Virus record (IMG/VR): IMGVR_UViG_3300017996_000018 | Location: 1-23,459 of that record | Source: a virus | Length of the DNA stretch: 23,459 nucleotides | Reading direction: 5' to 3' (one strand) | Shown: positions 6,868-14,207 of the stretch, piece after piece | How positions within the stretch are numbered: the stretch's first letter is position 1 | Layout of the letters: each line of letters starts with the position of its first letter | Position numbers and translations under genes: made by a program | Notes under the pieces: generated by a model | Seen by the model: only the letters and a program-made list of their open reading frames with translations | Database searches by the model: none | What the model was told of the DNA's origin: nothing

Positions 6868-6895
6868 CTGCATAGCAACTGCATAAAACTGCATA
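6866..6895 (+). repeat. Three copies of AACTGCATA directly before a start codon
   Basis: AACTGCATA occurs at 6866-6874, 6877-6885 and 6887-6895, immediately before the ATG at 6896. The gap has no purine-rich Shine-Dalgarno, so these repeats occupy the translation initiation region. A regulatory role is a guess. Confidence 0.5.
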
Positions 6896-7309
6896 ATGGC
6901 CATCCACGCAATTGTGAACCTGAACCTGCGGACCGGCGATGCTCTCCTGAGCGTGAGAACGGCGATCCTCTCCGCGACCCAGGACCTGTTTGACGAAGAA
7001 ATCGTCCCGACGGCAAAAGAGCTATCCCCGGTCACACCCGAAGGCTATGCGCGAAATGAGGAACTGAAGGCGGAGCACAAGCTCGGCGGCCGACGAGTCG
7101 GCGGAACTGGTACCAACCGGCGCTCGATTGACGCCGTAGTGACCGACACTCCGGAAGGGCCGAAGGCGGAACTTTTCACGCAATCCGGCTACGGCGGCTA
7201 TCTCGAACTCGGCACCTCGAAGATGCGCGCCCAGCCCTATCTGAATCCGGCCTTCGAGATGCACATCGGGAAGCTCCCGGAAAAAGTGAAGGACAAGATC
7301 GGTGGTTGA
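6896..7309 (+). CDS. HK97 gp10-like neck / tail completion protein
   Basis: 137 residues. The C-terminal motif YGGYLELGTSKMRAQPYLNPAFE (residues about 100-122) is the hallmark of the HK97 gp10 family: a Y...LE.GTS.M.A.P.L.PA core. Members act at the head-tail interface or in tail completion. A basic stretch (KLGGRRVGGTGTNRRS) precedes it. The stop overlaps the GTG of the next gene. Its start region lacks a Shine-Dalgarno but holds three 9-base repeats. Confidence 0.85.
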   Translation: MAIHAIVNLNLRTGDALLSVRTAILSATQDLFDEEIVPTAKELSPVTPEGYARNEELKAEHKLGGRRVGGTGTNRRSIDAVVTDTPEGPKAELFTQSGYGGYLELGTSKMRAQPYLNPAFEMHIGKLPEKVKDKIGG

Positions 7310-7805
7310 CGCCAATCTTGTTGTCCGGGAATTTCTCCTTAGCCAGGCGGAAGTCACGGCCCTCCTCGGCACGAATGCGAACGGCTCGATCTACTGCGGT
7401 TATGACCTCCCGGAACATTTCGACCCGACGCTTGGCCCGGCGATTCAGATTTTCCGCGTCGGCGGCCATTCCCACCCGGAGATCATGGGCCTCGTCGATG
7501 CCCGCATGTGCGTCCGGGTCTGGGCCGCGGTCGAAAAGGCGCTGCTCGGCTCCCAGGTCTACGGGGCAATCAACGACGTTCTGCATGGACTCTGCGGCTT
7601 CACCGTAGCCGATGGGACGATCGTGCGCGCTTTGGAAGTCACCGGACCCCTGGAGATGACTGACCCGAATACCGGCTGGATCGCAGTCTATGCCTTCTAT
7701 CAGGTAATGGCGCGGCCGGGTGGCGTGGCTGGTCTCGCTTTGGAAAGCGGCGGCCTGTTCGAGATCGAAAGCGGCACGGGGACCATCTCCTTAGAGGAAC
7801 AATGA
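7302..7805 (+). CDS. Tail terminator / completion protein (DUF3168-like)
   Basis: 167 residues. The GTG start lies inside the end of the gp10-like gene, so the two are translationally coupled. The length, the opening helix (VVREFLLSQAEVTALLG), the I.C.YDLPE strand, the R..VRVWA...ALL...V..A..DVL helix and the D..TGW.AVYAFYQVMAR strand match small tail-terminator proteins that cap the tube and join it to the neck. Gene order (adaptor, stopper, gp10-like, then this) supports it. In most siphophages the tail tube gene would follow at once; here 5.8 kb of other genes come between. Confidence 0.7.
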   Translation: MVDANLVVREFLLSQAEVTALLGTNANGSIYCGYDLPEHFDPTLGPAIQIFRVGGHSHPEIMGLVDARMCVRVWAAVEKALLGSQVYGAINDVLHGLCGFTVADGTIVRALEVTGPLEMTDPNTGWIAVYAFYQVMARPGGVAGLALESGGLFEIESGTGTISLEEQ

Positions 7806-8809
7806 TGAAACGCCTTATCGTTTGTCTCTACCTGCTCCTGGCCACGTTTTCGCTCGCGCAAAACACCAAGATTTCGCAGCTCCCTGCAGGAGCTCCAGCG
7901 CAGGCGAATGACCTGCTGCCAGCGGCACGCAGCGGGTCGAATGTAAGCCTCAAAGTCTCAGACATCATCGGCTTCCTGAGCGCCGCCAACGTCAATGCGA
8001 TCTACGCGAATGCGGACGCAGTGATTCATGGCATAACCGTGGGTTTGGGTGGAGGAGCGCAGCCGTACAACATTGCCTTTGGCTACCAAGCGCTGTTGTC
8101 TAACACAACTGGTACGGAAAACCTAGCAATTGGCGGGCACACGCAGCAGCACGCAACAACCGGATCTTACAATCTTGCTCTTGGTACGTCTGCGATGGCC
8201 GCGGGGATTGCTACTGGCAACTATAACATTGCGCTTGGAGTGAGTTCCCTCGAAGACAACACCAGTGGTGCTAACAATATGGCGATTGGCGGATCTTCCT
8301 TGTTTTCCAATACCACCGGAAGTGACAACATCGCCATCGGCTATCAGGCTGGATACACTGCAAGCCCGTCCAACGCGAACGTAAGTGGCAGCCAAAACAC
8401 GTGGATCGGAAGCAATACTGGGCCTTCTTCCGCGACGCAGCTCACGAACGCCACAGCCATCGGCTACGCCGCTCTGAACACAGCCAGCAACCAAGTCGTG
8501 ATCGGAGACTCGGCTGTTACGAGTGTCATAATTGGCGGATTGGGACCGTTGCAGAGCGGCGCCTTTGCCCCAGTGCCAGTCGAAGGCAGCGGGACTTTGA
8601 GCTCCAGCGGTGACCCAGGGGCGATTTTGGTGGTTACTGGCCTCACATTCTCCAGCGCGAGCTATTTCGTTGCCATAACCCGGACAGGGCCGCCGGCTGG
8701 AAATGGAAACGGCATTCTCTATGTGACCAACCAGACAGCGACCGGGTTCACCATCGTCTCCACTGACACCACGGAAGACGGCTCGGCGATTTCCTGGGCA
8801 GCTTACTAA
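7802..8809 (+). CDS. Tail-fibre-like protein with signal peptide and YadA-head-type repeats
   Basis: 335 residues. Residues 1-19 look like a signal peptide: Lys/Arg, a Leu-rich core, then SLA before Gln20. Next comes the phage-fibre N-terminal phrase KISQLPAG...NDLLPAAR...LKVSDI (22-57). Residues 90-246 are about nine repeats of the form N.A.G...A (IAFGYQAL, LAIGG, LALGTSAM, IALGVSSL, MAIGGSSL, IAIGYQAG and others), the left-handed trimeric roll seen in YadA heads and some fibres. The end (247-335) is a fibre-tip-like sandwich closing in SAISWAAY. The start overlaps the previous stop. A second ATG at 7805 is better spaced (6 bases) from AGAGGA and may be the true start. A receptor-binding role is likely; the signal peptide is unexpected. 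Confidence 0.75.
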   Translation: MMKRLIVCLYLLLATFSLAQNTKISQLPAGAPAQANDLLPAARSGSNVSLKVSDIIGFLSAANVNAIYANADAVIHGITVGLGGGAQPYNIAFGYQALLSNTTGTENLAIGGHTQQHATTGSYNLALGTSAMAAGIATGNYNIALGVSSLEDNTSGANNMAIGGSSLFSNTTGSDNIAIGYQAGYTASPSNANVSGSQNTWIGSNTGPSSATQLTNATAIGYAALNTASNQVVIGDSAVTSVIIGGLGPLQSGAFAPVPVEGSGTLSSSGDPGAILVVTGLTFSSASYFVAITRTGPPAGNGNGILYVTNQTATGFTIVSTDTTEDGSAISWAAY

Positions 8810-8813
8810 AGCA

Positions 8814-10079
8814 GTGAAACTCCGCAACTTAGCGCTTCAGATATTCCTAGCTTTTGGCTTTTGTGGGATCGCTCTGTCTCAGGCGGTCATGTCGAGTCCG
8901 ACGCCCGGCTCGACCCTCACGAGCAGCTCCCAAACTTTCACCTGGACATGCTCCTCTTGCGGCGCGACTGCGTACTGGCTGGATATCGGCACGACCAAGG
9001 GAGGCAGCAACCTCTACAACTCCGGCAACCTCGGGAATGTCCTGGCTGTGACCGCGAGTGGGTTGCCGACCAATGGAGCCATGCTTTATGTGACGCTTTT
9101 CTCGCTGGTTAGCGGTTCCTGGCTCTACAACCAGTACACCTACACGGCGCTCAGCGGCACATCCGATGCAGCCGTGATGTCGAGCCCGACTCCGGGCTCG
9201 ACCCTGACCGGCAGCAGCGTGACCTTCACCTGGACGGCCGGGACTGGCGCGACGAACTACTGGGTTGACATCGGTCCAACCAAGTACTCGAACACTTGGT
9301 ATCAAACCGGATTTCTTGGAAACGTGCTGACGTTCACCGCAAAAAGCCTCCCATTGAACGGCAATCCGGTGTACGTGACCTTGTGGTCCCTGATCGGCGG
9401 AAATCTCTTTTACAACGAGTATCAGTACGCCTCGGAGAATGCGACGGCGGGTTTAGCCGTGATGCAAACCCCAGCTCCGGGATCGACACTGACTCAGAGC
9501 TCCAATACGTGGACTTGGACAGCAGATTCCAATGCTGCAGCGTACTGGATCGATATAGGCACGGTTGCCGGTGGGAACTCGATCTTTACATCGGGGAACG
9601 TGAATGCGACGACCGGATTGGGTAACGTAACAACTTACTACATCGGAGGAAGCACGCTCTTTCCTCAGTTCCCCGCGAACGGCAGCACGATTTACGTGAC
9701 CCTGGGTTCTCTCGTCAGTGGCCAGTGGTTCAGCAACAGCTACACGTACACACTCGCATCGCACTATGTCACTCTCTCCTGGACTGAGGCGAATAATTCC
9801 GATCCAGCCGTGGGCTACAACGTCTACCGCAGCTTTGAGAGTACCGGATGGAGCCAGTATTCCTGCAAACCGTCGAATTACAACTGCGGCCAGGTCAACG
9901 CGTCCTTAATCACCGCGACCACTTATAATGACGAGCCCTGCGCCAACGGAACGACTTGCACCGGTGCGGGCAGCCAGGGAATCGTACTTGGGGACACTTA
10001 TGCTTATGCGGTGACGGCAGTGGACGCCGCCGGCAATGAAAGCGCTTATTCCACACCGGTTTCAGTGGCCATCCCGTGA
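8814..10079 (+). CDS. Exported protein with three Ig-like repeats and a fibronectin III domain
   Basis: 421 residues. A signal peptide (1-23) ends near LSQA. Three repeats of about 90 residues follow (24-112, 120-206, 215-313), each starting AVM..P.PGSTL and containing YW.DIG, YVTL.SL and Y.Y. They are followed by a fibronectin-type-III-like domain (317-421) with VTLSWTEA, GYNVYRS and YAYAVTAVDAAGNESAYS. These are extracellular carbohydrate- or protein-binding scaffolds. This repeat and FN3 style is familiar to me from Acidobacteriota secreted proteins, which is the main host hint. The GTG start is 4 bases after the previous stop, and the stop overlaps the next start. It could be a virion fibre or a secreted host-surface protein; the sequence does not decide. 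Confidence 0.75.
   Translation: MKLRNLALQIFLAFGFCGIALSQAVMSSPTPGSTLTSSSQTFTWTCSSCGATAYWLDIGTTKGGSNLYNSGNLGNVLAVTASGLPTNGAMLYVTLFSLVSGSWLYNQYTYTALSGTSDAAVMSSPTPGSTLTGSSVTFTWTAGTGATNYWVDIGPTKYSNTWYQTGFLGNVLTFTAKSLPLNGNPVYVTLWSLIGGNLFYNEYQYASENATAGLAVMQTPAPGSTLTQSSNTWTWTADSNAAAYWIDIGTVAGGNSIFTSGNVNATTGLGNVTTYYIGGSTLFPQFPANGSTIYVTLGSLVSGQWFSNSYTYTLASHYVTLSWTEANNSDPAVGYNVYRSFESTGWSQYSCKPSNYNCGQVNASLITATTYNDEPCANGTTCTGAGSQGIVLGDTYAYAVTAVDAAGNESAYSTPVSVAIP
8883..9752 (+). repeat. Three-copy internal coding repeat (Ig-like module)
   Basis: Three diverged copies of an approximately 265-300 base unit at 8883-9149, 9171-9431 and 9456-9752. The copies remain recognisable as DNA at their starts (for example CCGGGCTCGACCCTGAC in the second). 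They encode the AVM..P.PGSTL modules of the exported Ig/FN3 protein. Copies 1 and 2 are closest, suggesting stepwise duplication. Confidence 0.8.
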
Positions 10080-10480
10080 GCAAAATAAGCTGTTCCCTCG
10101 CCTTCCTCCTGATTTTCTCCGGGATTTTGCTGGCGGAAGTCCCGGACGCCCCCAGCACCCGCTCGAATTGGAAGACGATCACCAACAAGACCTACCTGGC
10201 AACGGCTTTCGGGGATTTGGCGGCGACCTCCTTCGACATTGAAATGAGCAAGGAAGGCTACGCTCACCATCGCTGTGTGGAAGGCGGAGCGGGCCTGCCG
10301 AAATACCCGACGAGAGGGCAGCTTTACCGGCACGAATTGCCGGAGAACCTTTTCGCTTTTGGCTTCGGCTTTCTGCTCACGAAATTCAAGGCGCCGCGCT
10401 GGCTCATGCCCATCCCGGTGGCCTACCCGATCCAGGCTCACATCCGGGCGGGCCTCGGCTGGTACGAGCACTGTTGGTAA
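10076..10480 (+). CDS. Small exported or membrane protein, hypothetical (134 aa)
   Basis: The GTG overlaps the previous stop (GTGA). A signal peptide (1-20) ends in GILLA, followed by EVPDAPST, a junction I associate loosely with Acidobacteriota exported proteins. The mature part has one possible helix (YLATAFGDLAATSFDIEMS), a His/Cys spot (HHRC), then PTRGQLYRHELPENL, and two moderately hydrophobic stretches (LFAFGFGFLLTKF and LMPIPVAYPIQ). It ends in YEHCW. No function is recognised. It could sit in the inner membrane or periplasm. It is co-translated with the Ig/FN3 protein, so the two probably work together. Confidence 0.65.
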   Translation: MSKISCSLAFLLIFSGILLAEVPDAPSTRSNWKTITNKTYLATAFGDLAATSFDIEMSKEGYAHHRCVEGGAGLPKYPTRGQLYRHELPENLFAFGFGFLLTKFKAPRWLMPIPVAYPIQAHIRAGLGWYEHCW

Positions 10481-10569
10481 AAAGGACCCAACTGCATTCC
10501 CGCCGATTCCCCGGTGACCAAAGAGCTAACAAACCTAACCCATTGCCTCAGTTTCTAGGAGGACCAACC

Positions 10570-11328
10570 ATGCACAAACTACACAAACTGCTTCGTTTTC
10601 TTCTGCCGGTTCTGTTGCTCTCCAGTTGTCTCTTGGCAGACGAAGCCCGCCGCAATACCGTCGTGATTTCCGTCTCCGGCCAGACCGGTCCGCCGATTGA
10701 GAACATCAGCGGGGCGGTCACGGCCAGTTTCGAGGAGCTGATTGCTGGCTCGCCTTCCACCGTCTCGATCGTGATCCAGGGATGTATGCAAGGCGGGACT
10801 TGCACCACGCTCGAAACCAACACCTCGACCACGGCTGGGCAGATTCGCACGCCCACCATCTCGACTGTCTATGACTACTTCACGGTTCAGGCTTCCTGGA
10901 CCGGAGGAACAAAGGTCTCCGTCACCGTCAACGCCACTCTCACCACCGCCGTCAATGGCGGGGGTGGGGGAGGGCCATCCACCGTATGTATCCCCGGTTC
11001 CTTCGCCGCGCAAACCGACGGAGCGACGGTGACCTGGGCCATCGGCAGCTCCATTTGCGCCAATGCCTCGCTGCTGTTCACCGTGCACAGCGGCAGCCGG
11101 ACGTTAGCCCTGACCGGACTCGTTAATGGGGGCTCCTACATCCTGGAGATTCAGCAAGACAGCACAGGTGGAGAAGGTCTGACGCTCGGGTCAGGTTGCA
11201 CGTGGAAGGTATCGAACGGAGGCGGCGCAGCCGTCACGCCAAGTACCGGAGCGAGTGCGGTTGACGTGCTCGCTTTCACTTATGACGGAACCAACTGCCT
11301 CGCAAACTTCGCGACGAACTTCAACTAA
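10570..11328 (+). CDS. Exported fibre-tip-like protein, possible lipoprotein
   Basis: 252 residues from the ATG at 10570, chosen because AGGAGG stands 7 bases before it; an earlier in-frame start at 10474 overlaps the previous gene and would bury the signal peptide. Residues 1-23 are hydrophobic with a lipobox-like LSSC (Cys20) and an alternative cleavage site LLA (21-23). Domain 1 (28-127) is a beta sandwich. A run of six glycines (130-135) links to domain 2 (136-252), which carries the phage fibre-tip pattern: VTWAIG, TLALTGL..G..Y.L...QD..GG, and VDVLAFTYDGTNCLA. The tip domain is normally found at the end of tail fibres, so an exported or lipid-anchored form is odd. The export call is good; virion membership is unknown. 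Confidence 0.7.
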   Translation: MHKLHKLLRFLLPVLLLSSCLLADEARRNTVVISVSGQTGPPIENISGAVTASFEELIAGSPSTVSIVIQGCMQGGTCTTLETNTSTTAGQIRTPTISTVYDYFTVQASWTGGTKVSVTVNATLTTAVNGGGGGGPSTVCIPGSFAAQTDGATVTWAIGSSICANASLLFTVHSGSRTLALTGLVNGGSYILEIQQDSTGGEGLTLGSGCTWKVSNGGGAAVTPSTGASAVDVLAFTYDGTNCLANFATNFN

Positions 11329-11329
11329 T

Positions 11330-13498
11330 ATGAAACTGCAAATCTTAGTCGCCACAGCGGTTGCGTTGTTCTGCTATCCCATGTGGGCGGTCAACAACCA
11401 GCTTCTTGCCTCGGACAATTTTGCTTCCGGCTCGCTCGCCGCGGGCTGGACTGCATACGATGGTTATCTCGCCAGTGCGGTTGTTGCCGGATCTCCGAAC
11501 TTTGTTCAGCCTAATACCCTCTCGACTGAGGCGGGCCAGATTTGGACTGGACTTGCTTGGCCGAAGGACCAAATCTCCGAAGTCACAGTCAAAGCGCTAG
11601 CCATGGAGGCAGGAACTTACGTCCAACTGCTCGTTCGTGCGCAATCTGGAGCCGGAGACAGTGGGTATGTGGCGAACATCGGCGGCGGTGGAAATCTCCA
11701 AATCTATGAGATGACAAACGGAGCTGGCGTCCAGATCGGTTCGACCGTTACCGGCTTAACGCTTGCTGCGGGAGATGTGTACACATTCTCGGCAAACGGC
11801 AGCATCCTGACGGTCTATCAGAACTACAAAAGGCTGTTGTACGTTACGGCTACGAAATATACCTCCGGCTCTCCTGGATTCGCGCAGCAATCCTCGGTAG
11901 CGCTGGCGCATACGCAGGTCTACTCTTGGCGCGGCTACTCCGGTGTGCAGCAGGATGGCATCTGGCAAAAGCAGGGTGTACTCATTCCCGGCCTTGCGGG
12001 AGATTATGTCAGCGGGTCAGGCGGGACATTCTGCAACAGCCAAGTGTTCTACGGCGCTGCTTCCTTGCTGACTGGCAACGTATTTTATATGTGGATTTCG
12101 CAAGGTTCCGGGGCAACGGGAGCCATCTACTACGCAGAATCGACAGATGGCGTAACGTGGACTCGCAGCGCCTCTGCTGTCATTGCTGCGGCGGCGTTTC
12201 CTTCTGTAATCCAAAATGGTTCGACCTATAATCTCTACGCCCAGCCTAACGGTGACGGTGCTACGGACTTCGCTTTGTGGACATCCACGGATCGGGTGAC
12301 GTGGACTCAGCAGAGCACTACGATTGTTGGGTTGGGAGGGACAGGCGCATGGGACCATGCGTTTATTTGGAATTTCATCCCCGTCTCCATCGTGAGCGGA
12401 ACCTGGTACGCGCTATATTCGGCGGGAAGCAGCACAACGACGTATCAGTTTTCGACCGGCCTCGCCACCTCCAGCGACGGCGTAACGTGGACAAAATACG
12501 GGAGCAACCCCGTGCTTGCGAATGGGTACGTCGGCGCGGTGGTCTCCGTTGGAGGTAATTATTACGCTTGGTTCGGCCTTGCCCAACCAGGACAGAATCA
12601 GACGCTTCCAGCGTTAGATCCGACGCAGACCATTCGTTATCAGTCCCTAGACTTGAAAACGTGGAAGAACCCGACTCATTCCATTCACACCTCGCAGTTG
12701 TTTGAAGGCATGAACGCGACGACGGGGCAGTCTTATCCAAACTCTTTGGTGGACATCGGAAGAAAAGCCTACATGTTTACCACTAGCTCTAGTTCGGACA
12801 GCGCTGTGCCTAGCGTCTACAATTTAGGTCTCGCCATCGCTCCTGCCCCTATTGAGCTAATCGTCCTCTATCCAGAGGATGCGGCGCAACAAATTGCCAC
12901 GGACTCTTTTTCTGGGGGTGCCGGAAATCTCAGTGCAAAATGGACCACGCCGACGGGAGGGACGAAACTGCAAATTTCTGCCAGCTCAACCTCTGAGCCC
13001 TCGGCTATCAACACGCATTGCGGACAGTTCTATTCCGGAGCGACATTTTCCCCGAACCAGTATTCAGAGATAACCATTGGCAGCCTTTCCTCCGGCGGCT
13101 ATATGTACCCCACGGTTCGAGGGCAGACTGGGGCCGTCAGTTGGTATGAGTCGCCAATCCCAGGCCCAGCAGGAACGTTAACCACTACAGGTATTTACAA
13201 GATGGTCAGCGGGACCGAAACCCAAATCGGCCCCACTATCAGCTTTACTCCGCAAGTTGGCGACACTATGCGACTGATGGCGACGACTGGCAGCGACGGC
13301 TATCCTGTACTGACGCTCTTTCAGAACGGGTTTCAGTTGTTGCAAGTTGATGACTACGGAAACACCTTCACTTCCGGCTATCCCGGCATCAGCCAGTACG
13401 GATCAACAGTTTCCTATTCCCAGGTGAGTTCGTTTGCGGCAGGAAACGCGGGCGTGATTCCTACGTATAGCTCCACATTCTTCATTTTTGGAAGATAG
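11330..13498 (+). CDS. Exported five-bladed-propeller (GH43/GH32-like) protein with duplicated flanking domains
   Basis: 722 residues from ATG 11330, one base after the previous stop. A signal peptide (1-20) ends in PMWA. Domain A (25-203) and domain B (523-705) are similar beta sandwiches: both begin A(S/T)D(N/S)F..G and share G..IG.T(V/I), LT(V/L)(Y/F)QN(Y/G) and TSG(S/Y)PG(F/I). Between them (208-505) lies a propeller-like region with S.D..TWT turns at 271-277, 319-325 and 381-387 and a fourth DLKTW at 441-445, the style of five-bladed glycosidases such as GH43 or GH32. I cannot assign catalytic acids with confidence. A role in binding or cleaving surface polysaccharide, as a tail spike or secreted enzyme, is likely. 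A weak Shine-Dalgarno suggests coupling to the previous gene. Confidence 0.7.
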   Translation: MKLQILVATAVALFCYPMWAVNNQLLASDNFASGSLAAGWTAYDGYLASAVVAGSPNFVQPNTLSTEAGQIWTGLAWPKDQISEVTVKALAMEAGTYVQLLVRAQSGAGDSGYVANIGGGGNLQIYEMTNGAGVQIGSTVTGLTLAAGDVYTFSANGSILTVYQNYKRLLYVTATKYTSGSPGFAQQSSVALAHTQVYSWRGYSGVQQDGIWQKQGVLIPGLAGDYVSGSGGTFCNSQVFYGAASLLTGNVFYMWISQGSGATGAIYYAESTDGVTWTRSASAVIAAAAFPSVIQNGSTYNLYAQPNGDGATDFALWTSTDRVTWTQQSTTIVGLGGTGAWDHAFIWNFIPVSIVSGTWYALYSAGSSTTTYQFSTGLATSSDGVTWTKYGSNPVLANGYVGAVVSVGGNYYAWFGLAQPGQNQTLPALDPTQTIRYQSLDLKTWKNPTHSIHTSQLFEGMNATTGQSYPNSLVDIGRKAYMFTTSSSSDSAVPSVYNLGLAIAPAPIELIVLYPEDAAQQIATDSFSGGAGNLSAKWTTPTGGTKLQISASSTSEPSAINTHCGQFYSGATFSPNQYSEITIGSLSSGGYMYPTVRGQTGAVSWYESPIPGPAGTLTTTGIYKMVSGTETQIGPTISFTPQVGDTMRLMATTGSDGYPVLTLFQNGFQLLQVDDYGNTFTSGYPGISQYGSTVSYSQVSSFAAGNAGVIPTYSSTFFIFGR

Positions 13499-13599
13499 CA
13501 GAGCTGTGATCGAGTTTAGCTGTACGGGCTACTGAAGCGCCGCAGCATCAAGAAGTTCTGATCCAACAATCCCCACACAAATCCAAAGACTTTTCGTAA

Positions 13600-13622
13600 T
13601 CCCCTTCGGGGAGAAAAAGGAG
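13600..13622 (+). promoter_or_regulatory. Small hairpin and strong ribosome binding site before the tail tube gene
   Basis: TCCCC (13600-13604) pairs with GGGGA (13608-13612) over a TTC loop, and is followed by AAAAAGGAG ending at 13622, 10 bases before the ATG of the tail tube gene. It lies in a 134-base gap after the exported module. The hairpin could protect the mRNA 5' end or mark a processing site; there is no T run, so it is not a terminator. No convincing promoter is visible in the gap. Confidence 0.4.
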
Positions 13623-13632
13623 AACCACTACT

Positions 13633-14187
13633 ATGGGTGCACAACCCGATCAATCGCAAATCGTTGCAGGCCCCGGATTAATCATGATCGCTCCGCTGGG
13701 GACAACTTTACCTACTCTCACCCTGCCGCTCGTTTGGCCCTCGGGCTGGTTTGCGGTCGGCTACACCGACGCCGGGATCGACGCCATCTACACCCCGACG
13801 ATCAAGGAGCTCTATGTCGACGAGGTCCCGGCCCCGGTCGGCGACATTCTCGAAAAAGAGAAATTCGTGCTGCAGGCGCACCTGGCGGAAGCCAACTTGC
13901 TGAATTTGCAAGTGGCCATTTCGGCCTCCGTCTACAGCACTTCCCCGATCCAGATCACCGGCGGCGCGGAGCCATTGAGCTACGTCATGGTCGGCGTTTC
14001 GGCACCAGCGCCGAACGGCAGCACGCGCGTGATCCTGCTCCAGAAAGCGATCACCACCGTCGCCGTCTCCATGAAGATCACCCGTAAAGACAAGGTGGTC
14101 TATCCGGTGAGCTGGGATGCCCGCCAGATTTCTGGGACCTACCTGTTTCAGATCACCGATCTCGGCACCGGCTACGAAAACAGCTAA
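13633..14187 (+). CDS. Major tail tube protein
   Basis: 184 residues, beta-rich. The opening (VAGPGLIMIAPLGTTLPT...WPSGWFAVGYTDAGIDAIYTPTIKELYVDEVPAPVGDIL) is a common siphophage tail tube pattern: a G.G.I..APLGT start, W..VGYTD.G, and then a strand ending in E....P. The C-terminal half has the .......D..I..KA...... strand and ends in a basic strand plus WDARQISGTYLFQITDLG. Tube proteins stack as hexamer rings round the tape measure. The strong Shine-Dalgarno and hairpin before the gene fit high expression, and the next genes are the tail chaperones and tape measure, the invariant siphophage order. Confidence 0.85.
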   Translation: MGAQPDQSQIVAGPGLIMIAPLGTTLPTLTLPLVWPSGWFAVGYTDAGIDAIYTPTIKELYVDEVPAPVGDILEKEKFVLQAHLAEANLLNLQVAISASVYSTSPIQITGGAEPLSYVMVGVSAPAPNGSTRVILLQKAITTVAVSMKITRKDKVVYPVSWDARQISGTYLFQITDLGTGYENS

Positions 14188-14207
14188 CTTGATTCACGAG
14201 GCGACCA

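Noticed and set aside
6866-6895. AACTGCATA repeats as an attachment site core
   Set aside because: They lie inside the structural operon between two neck genes; no integrase or tRNA is nearby.
8069-8539. Repeated segments as a CRISPR array
   Set aside because: The periodicity is in protein space (N.A.G...A repeats) within an open frame; the DNA units are not identical and there are no spacers.
10474-10569. Upstream start extending the fibre-tip protein
   Set aside because: It would put 32 charged residues before the hydrophobic leader; AGGAGG correctly spaced before ATG 10570 decides the start.
11255-11329. Upstream start extending the propeller protein
   Set aside because: It overlaps the previous gene and would place 25 polar residues before the signal peptide; ATG 11330 follows the previous stop directly.
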